DNA of 64,000 nt from Ignavibacteria bacterium UBA2360 (GTDB lineage: Bacteria > Bacteroidota > Ignavibacteria > Tepidaquicellales > OLB5), in NCBI GenBank assembly GCA_002344125.1, contig DDTQ01000013.1, forward strand, positions 63,235 through 127,234, in the 5' to 3' direction. This document shows, one piece after another, positions 45,904-55,054 of the stretch (positions within the stretch are counted from its first letter, which is position 1; each line of letters starts with the position of its first letter). The notes under the pieces are model-generated. The model did no database searches. It was given only the letters and a program-made list of their open reading frames with translations, and was not told the DNA's origin. The position numbers and the translations under genes are program-made.

Positions 45904-47544
45904 TCAATATATCTTCCTGAAACCAAGCTCTTCAGCCAGAAAGCATGTGACTCTATCTGAAAGTATGATAAGCCTTAATCTTATGGGCTTATCAACTGTA
46001 TTGAATTCAGTGAATTCAACTGAAATATCATTGTTCTTAAATCCTGTGCGGATGCGTTCGCTGCTGTAGCCTTCAATGTAAAAAAACTGCTTAGGCGCAA
46101 TTGCTTTAATTTCAAATTCATTCGGTGAAATTGTTTTACACTCCAGCTTTGCGCCAATTGAACTTTCCTGGAATGCGGCGGTTTGTATAACGTCATTTAT
46201 CGTATCTTTGATGGAATATTGTTTATCCTTCCAGAAGCCGTAAGCGCCTGTCATTTTATCAAACATGAATGTCTGTTTAAATCTGCCGGGGTTGCCAAGC
46301 AGCACTATCTTTTTGCCCGGCTCCAGCGGGGCTGCAATGAGGCTTTCAACATTTATTCTTGCTTTTTCATATGATGTGCGCCAGTCCATAACGGTTATTG
46401 CAGACCAGATCACCCAAAACACCATTGCTGCAGCAAATGCCGCGCGCAAAACATTCTTGTTGAACTTCAGGCTTAGCCTTTTTTGCTCGCTGTATATATA
46501 TAGCAGGAATACTGCAAGCACGGCAAATGGCAATAGTATCATTTGGGGTCTGATATAACCCACGATTGCATAAGGAGCTATAAGTATAAAAAAGAAAGCA
46601 GTTAACTGGCCTATAATTTTGTAAATGTCACTTCGCGCTGAATTCCAGATCAGGTAAAATGCCGTTCCGTACAGTATAAAAAGATATATAATGATCAGCT
46701 TGTTATCATTGCGAAGCTGGAAGTTTATTGTGATAAAATCCAGGGGAATAGAAAGCGCGATAAGCGCCCTTGCGAATACTCCGGGGGCATTGCTTAATGG
46801 AAACGATTGGTATAAGGTCGTGATCTCTGTCATGTTATTGCCAAGTACGCCAAATCTGAATATGAAATACAGCGCCAGTAATGTAACAACGCAAATAGCC
46901 AGCGGCATGGACTTTTTTAAACCTGCTTTTCCTTTTCTGAAATACTCTGCCAGTATTATCACCGCAGGAAGCGTAATGGCAAGCTCCTTGGTCAGCAGCG
47001 CGAGAGTGAACGTTACCAGGGAAAGTACAAAGAAGCTCCTTTTGCCTGTATCGCTGTAGAGAAAGAACAGCAGAACTGAGATTATGAAAAAGAAACAGCA
47101 TATCAGATCGACTCTTGCAGCCATCCAGCAGATGTTGTTAATATTATTTGGATATAAAAGTATTGCCGCTGAACAAACCAGCGATACTGATGCGCGTTTA
47201 GTGAGATAGAAAAGTGTCAGCCCGGCGGAAAAAGCAATAAAGAAAAATAACACTAGATTCTGTATTCTGAACCAGACAAAATTATCCTGCGCGAACCCGA
47301 AAAATGCGCTTAAGCTTACGCTCTTTTCAAGGGATAAGTAATAGAACGGTCTGATATGAAATGTGTTGGTAAAGGGGAGCGCGCCGGTCAGTTTCTGGTA
47401 GAAAGTCGAATTGATTGCGTCGTAAATATTCATGTAATCATCTGAAACCAGCCCTATACTGAAAAATCCGAGAAAGTAAAGACATGCTGTGTAAACAGCA
47501 TAAATTCCCAGTGAGTAGTAAATGAATTTACGGGATTCTTTCAA
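45904..47544 (-). CDS. GT-C-like polytopic membrane protein
   Basis: 546 residues with about ten or eleven membrane segments through residue 410, then a soluble beta-rich tail. An acidic pair follows the first membrane segment (GLVSDDYMNIYDA), as in GT-C/PMT-type glycosyltransferases that use lipid-phosphate sugars; AARVDLICC also resembles those families. A role in adding a sugar to a periplasmic glycan or protein is inferred. No confident family assignment. Confidence 0.7.
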   Translation of the reverse strand: MKESRKFIYYSLGIYAVYTACLYFLGFFSIGLVSDDYMNIYDAINSTFYQKLTGALPFTNTFHIRPFYYLSLEKSVSLSAFFGFAQDNFVWFRIQNLVLFFFIAFSAGLTLFYLTKRASVSLVCSAAILLYPNNINNICWMAARVDLICCFFFIISVLLFFLYSDTGKRSFFVLSLVTFTLALLTKELAITLPAVIILAEYFRKGKAGLKKSMPLAICVVTLLALYFIFRFGVLGNNMTEITTLYQSFPLSNAPGVFARALIALSIPLDFITINFQLRNDNKLIIIYLFILYGTAFYLIWNSARSDIYKIIGQLTAFFFILIAPYAIVGYIRPQMILLPFAVLAVFLLYIYSEQKRLSLKFNKNVLRAAFAAAMVFWVIWSAITVMDWRTSYEKARINVESLIAAPLEPGKKIVLLGNPGRFKQTFMFDKMTGAYGFWKDKQYSIKDTINDVIQTAAFQESSIGAKLECKTISPNEFEIKAIAPKQFFYIEGYSSERIRTGFKNNDISVEFTEFNTVDKPIRLRLIILSDRVTCFLAEELGFRKIY

Positions 47545-47545
47545 G

Positions 47546-48496
47546 TTATTTCAATAGTAAATTTAGTTCTTTCTTATAATGACTCTTATTTGTGAATAAA
47601 GCCGCAAGCCTGTATCTTACATGCGAATTTATAAACTTAAAAAAATATTTATCAGGTAAAAATGTAGTTAAATAGGCGGCTATGTTCTTCAGAGAAAAAG
47701 AATTCCTGAAATAGCCCCGTGAATCTGACCTTGACCCGTAAAAGTAATTCAGCCATGCTATCACCTGTGCGCTGTAAAAGTGCTCGCCCTTTGATTTTGA
47801 GTCCACAATTTTTTTGAAGGCGGCAGTGTGCAGCATATTGAATAAATTCCCGCGCGTGCCTGTTAATGTACGGGAATCCGGGCGGAGCCTGGTATAAACT
47901 AGGAATTCAGGCATGATAGCAAATGTAACTTCATCCCTTAGCCTGTAAAGCAGTTCGTAGTCTTCATTGCAGTCAAGTGATTCATTGAATCTGTTTGCTG
48001 TAAAAATACTTTTTCTGAATATCATTGCAGATTGGTTTATTGGATTGTGAAGGTCAAGATATTTGTGAATTGCTGCGTGAGTTTGCGGTTCTTTCAGAAG
48101 AAAAAGTATTTTCGCGGGATCTCTGAAATAAACTGACCACGAAGATAGAATATCAACCCCTGGATTATCAGCAAGAAATGCAATTTCCTTTTCAAGCCTG
48201 TTTGATGTATTCAGGTCATCGGCGTCAATTCTCGCTATCCATTCACTGCGGCATAAACATATGCCGTAGTTCATTGCAGCCGATGTTCCATTATGTTCTG
48301 TGTAATGATATTTAATTCTGCTGTCATTGAACTTCTTTATGAGCTCAGCGGTGTTATCTGTTGAGCCGTCATCAATTATTATAAACTCAAATTCCCTATA
48401 GCTTTGAGCAAGGATGCTCTTGATCGCCCCTGAAAGATACTTTCCGCCGTTAAAAACCGGCATCAACACCGATACGTTCTTTATTTCTTCAGGCAA
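47546..48496 (-). CDS. GT2-family glycosyltransferase
   Basis: 316 residues, GT-A fold. VSVLMPVFNGGKYLSGAIKSILAQSY, FIIIDDGSTDNTAELI, and the DXD-type metal motif in ARIDADDL are all present; NCNEDYELLYRLRD (as LDCNEDYELL) is the usual acceptor-side block. C-terminal ~70 residues are basic and aromatic and may lie on the membrane. Overlaps the start region of the upstream GT4 gene's stop by 16 bases. Confidence 0.92.
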   Translation of the reverse strand: MPEEIKNVSVLMPVFNGGKYLSGAIKSILAQSYREFEFIIIDDGSTDNTAELIKKFNDSRIKYHYTEHNGTSAAMNYGICLCRSEWIARIDADDLNTSNRLEKEIAFLADNPGVDILSSWSVYFRDPAKILFLLKEPQTHAAIHKYLDLHNPINQSAMIFRKSIFTANRFNESLDCNEDYELLYRLRDEVTFAIMPEFLVYTRLRPDSRTLTGTRGNLFNMLHTAAFKKIVDSKSKGEHFYSAQVIAWLNYFYGSRSDSRGYFRNSFSLKNIAAYLTTFLPDKYFFKFINSHVRYRLAALFTNKSHYKKELNLLLK

Positions 48497-49551
48497 TTTT
48501 GGTATAGTGAAATATGCTTTTCTATCATTGTGGAAATTGAATACTCTTTTTTAACAAGTTTGTAAAAATTCTCAGAAAGTAACTTATACCTTTCGTAGTC
48601 AGTCAGTACTTTTTCAAGCAATACTGCCAGTTCCGCGGCGCTGCCGCTTTTGAACTTGAGACAATTTTTTCCGCTATCCAAAATATCTTCTGAGCCGCGG
48701 AAATCAGAGCTTATCACCAAAGCATTTGCCGCACCCGCTTCTGTAATTATTGCCGGAAAACCTTCGTTATCAGAGCGGGTTGGATTCACAAGTACATGCA
48801 CGCTCTCAAGATAGCTGTTCATATCGGGTACCTTACCCGGAAAAATAACTTTTGAGCCCGCAGCCGCGTTTTGTTCCTTCAGATTGCTTTCCAACTCTCC
48901 TTCGCCTGCAATGTAAAAAGATGCTCTTTCCAGAATTTCTTCCGGCAGCCGGTTAACCGCGTTTATAAAGAGATCCAGTCCTTTTTCATGTGTGAACCTT
49001 GAGGCTGCCAGAACTTTGATTTTATCTCTAACAGGCTTCTCAGGCATTTTGTCCGGAACCGGAATGCCGCAGCGGATAAATGCGATGTTGGATTCATTTG
49101 CGATCTTATTTTCAATGATATACTTCCTTATATGCTCATTTATTGCGGCATATTTATCCGCGTTAAAGTGTTTAAGTCTGCCAAACGCCTCCAGTATTCC
49201 GTGATTTGTTTGAACAGTTCTCCCGGATGTTAACTGCGATGCCCTGCGCGCAATTGCTGCGCCATAATGGTAATGTGAATGTAATACATTGATCTCATTC
49301 TGCCTGGTAAATTTTACCAAAAAATTTATGGCTGAAATGTACCCTGAAAACGTACGCGTCAAATGCAAAAAACGCTCATCGGAAATTATGTTAACATTGA
49401 TATCACTGAAACGGTTTATACCGTTCCCGCCGCCGCAGATTATCCATAAATTCACGTTACCTGTTTGAACCAGTCCGCGGGATAAGTGCAGAATATGATT
49501 TGTCACACCGCAGGTGCTGCGAAGTTCATTTACAAGCAGAAGAATATTCAT
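48481..49551 (-). CDS. GT4-family glycosyltransferase
   Basis: 356 residues. STCGVTNHILHLSRGL at the N-terminus, VLHSHYHYGAAIARRAS, VLAASRFTHEKGLDLFINAV, AGEGELE, and an intact EX7E (ITEAGAANALVISSDFRGSEDI). Starts inside the stop of the next upstream gene (ATGA overlap) and its end overlaps the GT2 gene, so translation is coupled. Confidence 0.92.
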   Translation of the reverse strand: MNILLLVNELRSTCGVTNHILHLSRGLVQTGNVNLWIICGGGNGINRFSDINVNIISDERFLHLTRTFSGYISAINFLVKFTRQNEINVLHSHYHYGAAIARRASQLTSGRTVQTNHGILEAFGRLKHFNADKYAAINEHIRKYIIENKIANESNIAFIRCGIPVPDKMPEKPVRDKIKVLAASRFTHEKGLDLFINAVNRLPEEILERASFYIAGEGELESNLKEQNAAAGSKVIFPGKVPDMNSYLESVHVLVNPTRSDNEGFPAIITEAGAANALVISSDFRGSEDILDSGKNCLKFKSGSAAELAVLLEKVLTDYERYKLLSENFYKLVKKEYSISTMIEKHISLYQNCLKK

Positions 49552-50672
49552 CTTGCCGGCTCCTTATATATTGATGCGTAACCGTTGAACGCTTTTTCAC
49601 CTGAAAACTCTGCCGCAGTATCTGCTGCAGCTTTGCTCAACTGTGCTATTTGAGTTCTATCCAAACCTGCGATCATATCCAGTGTTTCTGCAAGTGCATT
49701 GTTATTGCCATAATCAATTTTAAACCCGTTAATTTTGTTATTTATGTATGCCGCTATTCCGGTTTCATTTGTTACCACCGGAATTAACCCCGAAGCCATT
49801 GCTTCAGCGGCAGCTATTGAAAATGTATCGTAGCTGTTAAGTGATAAAAATACATCCTTATCTCTGTAGAACTCAGCTAACATTCCGGCTTTCATTAAAG
49901 GTATTTTGTGGAATGCGGCATTTCCTTTTCCTGGTAACCTGATATCTATATCAGTAACTATGTAAACATCCATCGGTGATTTAACATTACCTGCGCTCTC
50001 AAACAAAAGATCCATGCCGCTTTGTGTGAAATGATTCCTGTGCTGAATAACGGCTTTCAATCTGCCCGTGCTTAGAGAAGTATGTCCTGCTGCGCTGAAT
50101 TCTTCTCCTGCAAAGTTTGGCAGTATAGCCGTTTTTGAACGCCCGGTTTTGTAATACTCTTCAGCTTTTGCACGCGCAGCAATGGATGGAAAAACTATCA
50201 CATCAGAATATTTCATGAATACCTTTTCGCAGAAGTTATCTTTGAACTTTAAGTAACCGGTTATGTTCTTTATAACTGAATTTTCATGTTGAACTACACC
50301 ATGACAATTGTAAACTATCTTCACATTAAAGAATACTCTGTATATATAAAGCAATACGCCAAAGCGTTCAAACTGCAGCAGGTGGATAACGTCTGGTCTG
50401 TAGAGCGCTAAAAAGGGGAGTACCCTTAAAAGTCCGAGTGTAATTATCTTCCCGGTGCCAATTGTTTTCTCCTGCCTGCCGAAGAGCTTTCTGAAAATGG
50501 AATGCTCTCTGCCGTCAAAAAAATATTGAATGAATGTGACTGACTGTTTGGCTGAAATATGGTAAAAGAGCGATGAGGCAAAACGCTCCGGTCCGGAAAG
50601 AATTTCACTTTCGGCAAACCTGCCCGCAAAAAGTATCTTTATGTTATCTTCTCTTTTTCTCAAACCCTTCAA
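49548..50672 (-). CDS. GT4-family glycosyltransferase
   Basis: 374 residues. Opening NIKILFAGRFAESEILSGPERFA, VIHLLQFERFGVLLYI, NCHGVVQHENS, and the EX7E region AAAEAMASGLIPVVTNETGIAAY, where the second Glu is replaced by Ala. Weakly conserved donor half but overall GT-B. Overlaps the methyltransferase gene by 29 bases. Confidence 0.87.
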   Translation of the reverse strand: MKGLRKREDNIKILFAGRFAESEILSGPERFASSLFYHISAKQSVTFIQYFFDGREHSIFRKLFGRQEKTIGTGKIITLGLLRVLPFLALYRPDVIHLLQFERFGVLLYIYRVFFNVKIVYNCHGVVQHENSVIKNITGYLKFKDNFCEKVFMKYSDVIVFPSIAARAKAEEYYKTGRSKTAILPNFAGEEFSAAGHTSLSTGRLKAVIQHRNHFTQSGMDLLFESAGNVKSPMDVYIVTDIDIRLPGKGNAAFHKIPLMKAGMLAEFYRDKDVFLSLNSYDTFSIAAAEAMASGLIPVVTNETGIAAYINNKINGFKIDYGNNNALAETLDMIAGLDRTQIAQLSKAAADTAAEFSGEKAFNGYASIYKEPAR

Positions 50673-51309
50673 TTAGTTTCTTTAAACCAAGTCTGTGTTT
50701 CAGAAAGTTTTTAAGTTTGAAGAATTTGCCGTATTTTTTTGTGAATTCTATTTTACTATTAGAAACCAGGATTACGCTGAATTCCCTGTTTTCAATATCG
50801 TAAAACGTTTTTATCCTATAGTATTTGTATTTTGTGAAGTCGTTATTGTACCAAATACTCCTGTGAGCTTCAAATGGATTCTCATCTGCAGCCTCCTGCG
50901 GCCAGTATTTGCCGATCGGTATATTTATCAATGCGCATTTACACCTGGTGAGAGCAAGTTTTATCAGTTCTTCGCCTTTCTCCTTTTCCATGTGTTCAAT
51001 TACATCGCCAAAGTTTATAAGATCATAACATTTATCGGTTGTAGTCATAAATTCTGAGGCATCGGTAATGTACACTTCATTGTAAAAGTATTTATGATAC
51101 TCCTTTACATACCCCGGATATATCTCAATTGCGTCAATCGTCCGCTCCCAATTGCCGTCATACCTGCCCGTATCCCAGATCTCAAGGAATTCTCTGAACA
51201 AAAAACCCCACCTGCCGAAACCCGCTCCAACATCAAGGATAGAACGCGGATCAAGCTTCCTCACCAGTTCTATATTATATGATATATTCTGCCAGTTTGA
51301 TGTGCCCAT
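50644..51309 (-). CDS. Class I methyltransferase of the glycan operon
   Basis: 221 residues. Motif I SILDVGAGFGRWGFLFREF, acidic IDAIEIYPGYV, and FGDVIEHMEKEKGEELI. The C-terminal tail is basic (KKLIEGFEKKRR). Adjacent to the flippase with no gap, in the same direction. Probably methylates a sugar of the glycan (inference). Confidence 0.85.
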   Translation of the reverse strand: MGTSNWQNISYNIELVRKLDPRSILDVGAGFGRWGFLFREFLEIWDTGRYDGNWERTIDAIEIYPGYVKEYHKYFYNEVYITDASEFMTTTDKCYDLINFGDVIEHMEKEKGEELIKLALTRCKCALINIPIGKYWPQEAADENPFEAHRSIWYNNDFTKYKYYRIKTFYDIENREFSVILVSNSKIEFTKKYGKFFKLKNFLKHRLGLKKLIEGFEKKRR

Positions 51310-52569
51310 TTAAACCATTTTTGATTTTAAAGAGTTGAGTATTTTAACAAGATAGAACCACTCAATAACCAGTATAAAATATTCCGTTATGACTGTCATA
51401 ACGGCGGCGGCTGTCACACCATAAAGCGGTATGAACAGAATATTGAGTGCTAAATTCATTATCAAAGCGTAAAGGGTAATATACATTACAACTTTGAAAT
51501 AACCCATTCCATTTAAAATAACACCTGTCAGGTTATTTAATCCCATAGCCAAAAGAGCCGCAGATAGTATTTGAAGTACAAAAGCTGATTGTGAAAATTT
51601 GCCTGAATACAGTAAACTTATAATACTCTCTGCAAAGAAATACAGAACGAATGTACATACTATACATATCACCGAAATAACCTGTGCATGCTCCCTGAAA
51701 AACTGCCTGATTGGTTCGGGGTCCCTTTTAAGCTCAGCCACTTTTGTGAATCCGCTTACCAGCAGAAATGAAAATGAAATGGATGCTGATTTGAATAAAC
51801 CGTAAGCAATGCTGTAATAGGCGGCGGAATCATAATCCATTATCTTTGATATAAGAAGCAGGTCAAGCTTATCGTATAAAAAATTGAATATCACAGCAAG
51901 CCCCAGCGGGATTGATATCCCGATTATTCTGAATAAACTGTTCAGTGATATATATGAAAAAGAAATTGTTACTTTCTTCCTGTAGAGGTACGCCAGCGCA
52001 AATAGAAGATTTATGAAGAGCCCGCCCAGCATAATTGATAAAAGCGCAGGTGCGCTTAGTGAATAGTAATAAATTCCGCCAATGAAAAATACCGCTATCA
52101 ATACCCGCGGCAAAATAAACGCAATGAACTGATTCCTGAATTCATTTAAACCCGAAAGCGACTTGTTTACGAGATTCACTAAAAATGAAACATAAATCAT
52201 CACTGAAATTACAGTAAACAATGATAACGATATATCGGGATAAAGCACTTTGAACGCTATCAGGTTAGCTGGATAATAGAAAAGGAGCATCATACTGCCC
52301 AGTGTGAAAACTCTGCTGAACACCGCGGATGCCTTTTCTTTCGATTCAGCAATTTCACGCTGAATAAATATAGGCAGTCCAAGATCAAACACAGCCGCAA
52401 AGACCATGCTCAATGCGAAAAGTGTGACTATCTGACCGTAAACTTCCGGAGGAAAACTGCGCGCAAGAAGCAGCATTATAACGAATGAGAACAGCTTATC
52501 AGCAAGATTCAGTAAGAAGATATATTTGCTTCCTGCAACCAGCCCCCTGAATTTCTTAATATCTAACAT
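51310..52569 (-). CDS. Polysaccharide flippase (Wzx/MOP family)
   Basis: 419 residues with about twelve membrane segments. Typical start GSKYIFLLNLADKLFSFVIMLLLARSFPPEVYGQIVTL, FDLGLPIFIQREIA, and the VSGFTKVAEL block near the middle. Moves lipid-linked glycan units across the inner membrane. First gene of the operon that runs down to 36528; no clear consensus promoter is seen in 52570-52650. Confidence 0.9.
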   Translation of the reverse strand: MLDIKKFRGLVAGSKYIFLLNLADKLFSFVIMLLLARSFPPEVYGQIVTLFALSMVFAAVFDLGLPIFIQREIAESKEKASAVFSRVFTLGSMMLLFYYPANLIAFKVLYPDISLSLFTVISVMIYVSFLVNLVNKSLSGLNEFRNQFIAFILPRVLIAVFFIGGIYYYSLSAPALLSIMLGGLFINLLFALAYLYRKKVTISFSYISLNSLFRIIGISIPLGLAVIFNFLYDKLDLLLISKIMDYDSAAYYSIAYGLFKSASISFSFLLVSGFTKVAELKRDPEPIRQFFREHAQVISVICIVCTFVLYFFAESIISLLYSGKFSQSAFVLQILSAALLAMGLNNLTGVILNGMGYFKVVMYITLYALIMNLALNILFIPLYGVTAAAVMTVITEYFILVIEWFYLVKILNSLKSKMV

Positions 52570-52694
52570 TGATCTATAAAATTAGCAATGTTTTAGCGAT
52601 TTAGAAATGATAAACGAAAAACTTACCAGAAGTTAGGCGAATAACCCGGATTTCTGAAAATTAATAATTTCTCCTTTTGAGTTTGATATTTCCT

Positions 52695-52702
52695 TAAATT
52701 TG
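52695..52702 (+). promoter_or_regulatory. Possible -7 box of the 52731 gene
   Basis: TAAATTTG fits TANNTTTG and lies 28 bases before the ATG, but the nearest TTTG upstream gives only a 15-base spacer. Confidence 0.35.
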
Positions 52703-52730
52703 ATTTATCTTGATCCAAACAACTGAATAT

Positions 52731-55046
52731 ATGGCAAAATATATAATTACATTCTCTATCTTACTTTTTAGCAGCACGGTTTTTTCTACAGGTAACGGCT
52801 GGCTTGATGTAAGCGGAGGGACAAACTCCTCCGTAAAAACATTATGTGAATTCCAGAATGTTTTGTATGCGGGCGGGTCATTCATGAATGCGGGAAATAA
52901 TCTTTCAGAAAAAATTGCGCGCTGGGATGGAGCGGTATGGAGCAGCGTGGGCGGGGGCCTCAATGGTGATGTGAACACACTGGCCGTTTTCAATAATGAA
53001 CTTGTTGCCGCGGGAAGTTTTACTGCAGCAGGAGGCACTGTAGCTGCCTTAAACATTGCTAAATGGAATGGAACAACATGGACGGATCTGGGAAGCGGAC
53101 TGAACGGGCAGGTTTTTACTTTACTTGTTTTTAATAATGAGCTTTATGCAGGTGGTACATTTACAACTGCCGGGGGTAATCCTGCACTATACATTGCCAA
53201 ATGGAACGGCAGTTCATGGCAGCCGGTTGGTGCTGGATTTAATGGTTTTGTCAGATCTTTGACCCTTCATAATGGTTCGCTCATCGCGGGTGGTTTCTTC
53301 ACTCTTTCCGGTGGAAACCAAACTAACAGAATTGCTGAATGGAACGGGTCATCATGGCAAGCCGTTGGAGATGGCTTTAACAACCAGGTCTATACGCTGG
53401 TTTCAAATGGAAGCGAGCTATTCGCAGGGGGCAGCTTCACACAATCCGGCAGTACAGCTCTCAGCAGAGCTGCAAAATGGAACGGCGCATCCTGGCAGCC
53501 GCTGGGAGAAGGACTTGACGGATTAGTTAATACACTATATTTTGATAACGGATTGTTGCTGGCAGGCGGAAATTTCTCTAATTCAGGTGCTTCACCCCTA
53601 AGTAAAATTGCAAAATGGGATGGAAGCGCATGGAGTACTTCGGGACTGGGTTTTAATAATCCTGTGCTTGCATTCAGAAGAGTGAACAATATGCTATACT
53701 GCGCAGGAGACTTCACCCAGTCAGGTACAGAAGTTATCAGGTATATTGCTGTTAATGATACGAGCTCAAGAATATGGTCTCAATTTGCATCTGGAATGAA
53801 TAATTCGGTTCTTGCAGCAACCGTATTTAACGGATCTATGGTTGCTGGCGGCAGTTTCACAGCCGCAGGCAGCGACTCCCTCAAACACATCGCGTTATGG
53901 AACGGCGTGAACTGGCAATCACTCGGTACCGGAATGAATGAAGATGTTTACGCGTTAACGCTATTCAATTCAGAACTTATTGCAGCCGGGAATTTCACTG
54001 TTGCCGGAGGCAATACAGTGGGTTATATAGCAAAATGGAATGGTTCAGCATGGCTGCCGATGGGCAGCGGGATGAATAGTTTCGTTAATTCTCTTGTTGT
54101 GTTTAATGGTGAGCTTTACGCAGGCGGCGCATTTACTGTTGCAGGCGGAAATAGCTCTAACCGCATAGCAAAATGGAATGGTTCCGCATGGTTACCCCTG
54201 GGAGCCGGTATGAATAATGTTGTAACTTCACTTGCTGTTTTTAACAATTCACTTATTGCAGGGGGTACTTTTTCTTTAGCCGGTGGAAGCAGCGCCCTGA
54301 GGATAGCCGCGTGGGATGGCTCGGTTTGGTCGCCACTTGCCGGTGGTATGAACAGCGGAGTTTTTTCTCTGGGAGTGTATAATGGTGAGCTCATTGCAGG
54401 CGGCTCTTTCACTGTAGCCGGTGGTTTGCCGGCAAGTCACATAGCTAAATGGAACGGTTCTAACTGGTCAGCATTCAATGATCATAGTTTCGGCGGCAGC
54501 TCCCCTAGTGTCAATTCAATAGTTGTTTATAACAATTATCTTTACATAGGAGGATTCTTCACTACTATTAACAGTCTGGCTATAAGGAATATTGCAAGGT
54601 GGACCGGGACAAATTGGGTTTCTGCGGGAAATCTGAACAGCGCGGTTTATTCGCTGAGTGTATTTAATACCGATCTGGTTGCAGGAGGTGCTTTTACTAT
54701 TGGCAGCGGTAATGCTCTTGGTTTTATTGGCCGTTATACAGCAAAAGTAATTGGTATTGAACCCATTTCCGGATTGATACCTGAAAACCATACTTTAAAG
54801 CAAAACTATCCAAATCCGTTCAATCCGGTAACGACAATTGAATTTGATGTAAAAGAAAATTCAAGGGTTAAGCTTGTAATCTATAACGCTATCGGCAGGG
54901 AATCAGAAGTAGTTATTGATGAGGAAATGAAAGCGGGCGTTTACAGGTTTAAATGGAATGCAAATTCAATGGCAAGCGGAGTTTATTTTTACTCGCTTAT
55001 TACTGGAAACAAAATTCAAACAAAAAAAATGATCTTAATAAAATAA
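52731..55046 (+). CDS. WNG-repeat beta-propeller protein with T9SS sorting domain
   Basis: 771 residues from ATG 52731; the frame opens at TTG 52710 but the signal peptide MAKYIITFSILLFSSTVFS starts here. About 13 repeats of ~43 residues alternate LYAGGTFTTAGG with IAKWNGSSWQPVGAG, a delta-60/kelch-like propeller pattern probably filling two propellers. C-terminal NYPNPFNPVTTI, VIYNAIGRESEVVID and ASGVYFYSL, ending KMILIK. Near-identical repeats suggest recent internal expansion. The next cargo gene starts nine bases after its stop. Divergent from the glycan operon. Confidence 0.88.
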   Translation: MAKYIITFSILLFSSTVFSTGNGWLDVSGGTNSSVKTLCEFQNVLYAGGSFMNAGNNLSEKIARWDGAVWSSVGGGLNGDVNTLAVFNNELVAAGSFTAAGGTVAALNIAKWNGTTWTDLGSGLNGQVFTLLVFNNELYAGGTFTTAGGNPALYIAKWNGSSWQPVGAGFNGFVRSLTLHNGSLIAGGFFTLSGGNQTNRIAEWNGSSWQAVGDGFNNQVYTLVSNGSELFAGGSFTQSGSTALSRAAKWNGASWQPLGEGLDGLVNTLYFDNGLLLAGGNFSNSGASPLSKIAKWDGSAWSTSGLGFNNPVLAFRRVNNMLYCAGDFTQSGTEVIRYIAVNDTSSRIWSQFASGMNNSVLAATVFNGSMVAGGSFTAAGSDSLKHIALWNGVNWQSLGTGMNEDVYALTLFNSELIAAGNFTVAGGNTVGYIAKWNGSAWLPMGSGMNSFVNSLVVFNGELYAGGAFTVAGGNSSNRIAKWNGSAWLPLGAGMNNVVTSLAVFNNSLIAGGTFSLAGGSSALRIAAWDGSVWSPLAGGMNSGVFSLGVYNGELIAGGSFTVAGGLPASHIAKWNGSNWSAFNDHSFGGSSPSVNSIVVYNNYLYIGGFFTTINSLAIRNIARWTGTNWVSAGNLNSAVYSLSVFNTDLVAGGAFTIGSGNALGFIGRYTAKVIGIEPISGLIPENHTLKQNYPNPFNPVTTIEFDVKENSRVKLVIYNAIGRESEVVIDEEMKAGVYRFKWNANSMASGVYFYSLITGNKIQTKKMILIK

Positions 55047-55054
55047 TATTAGTT

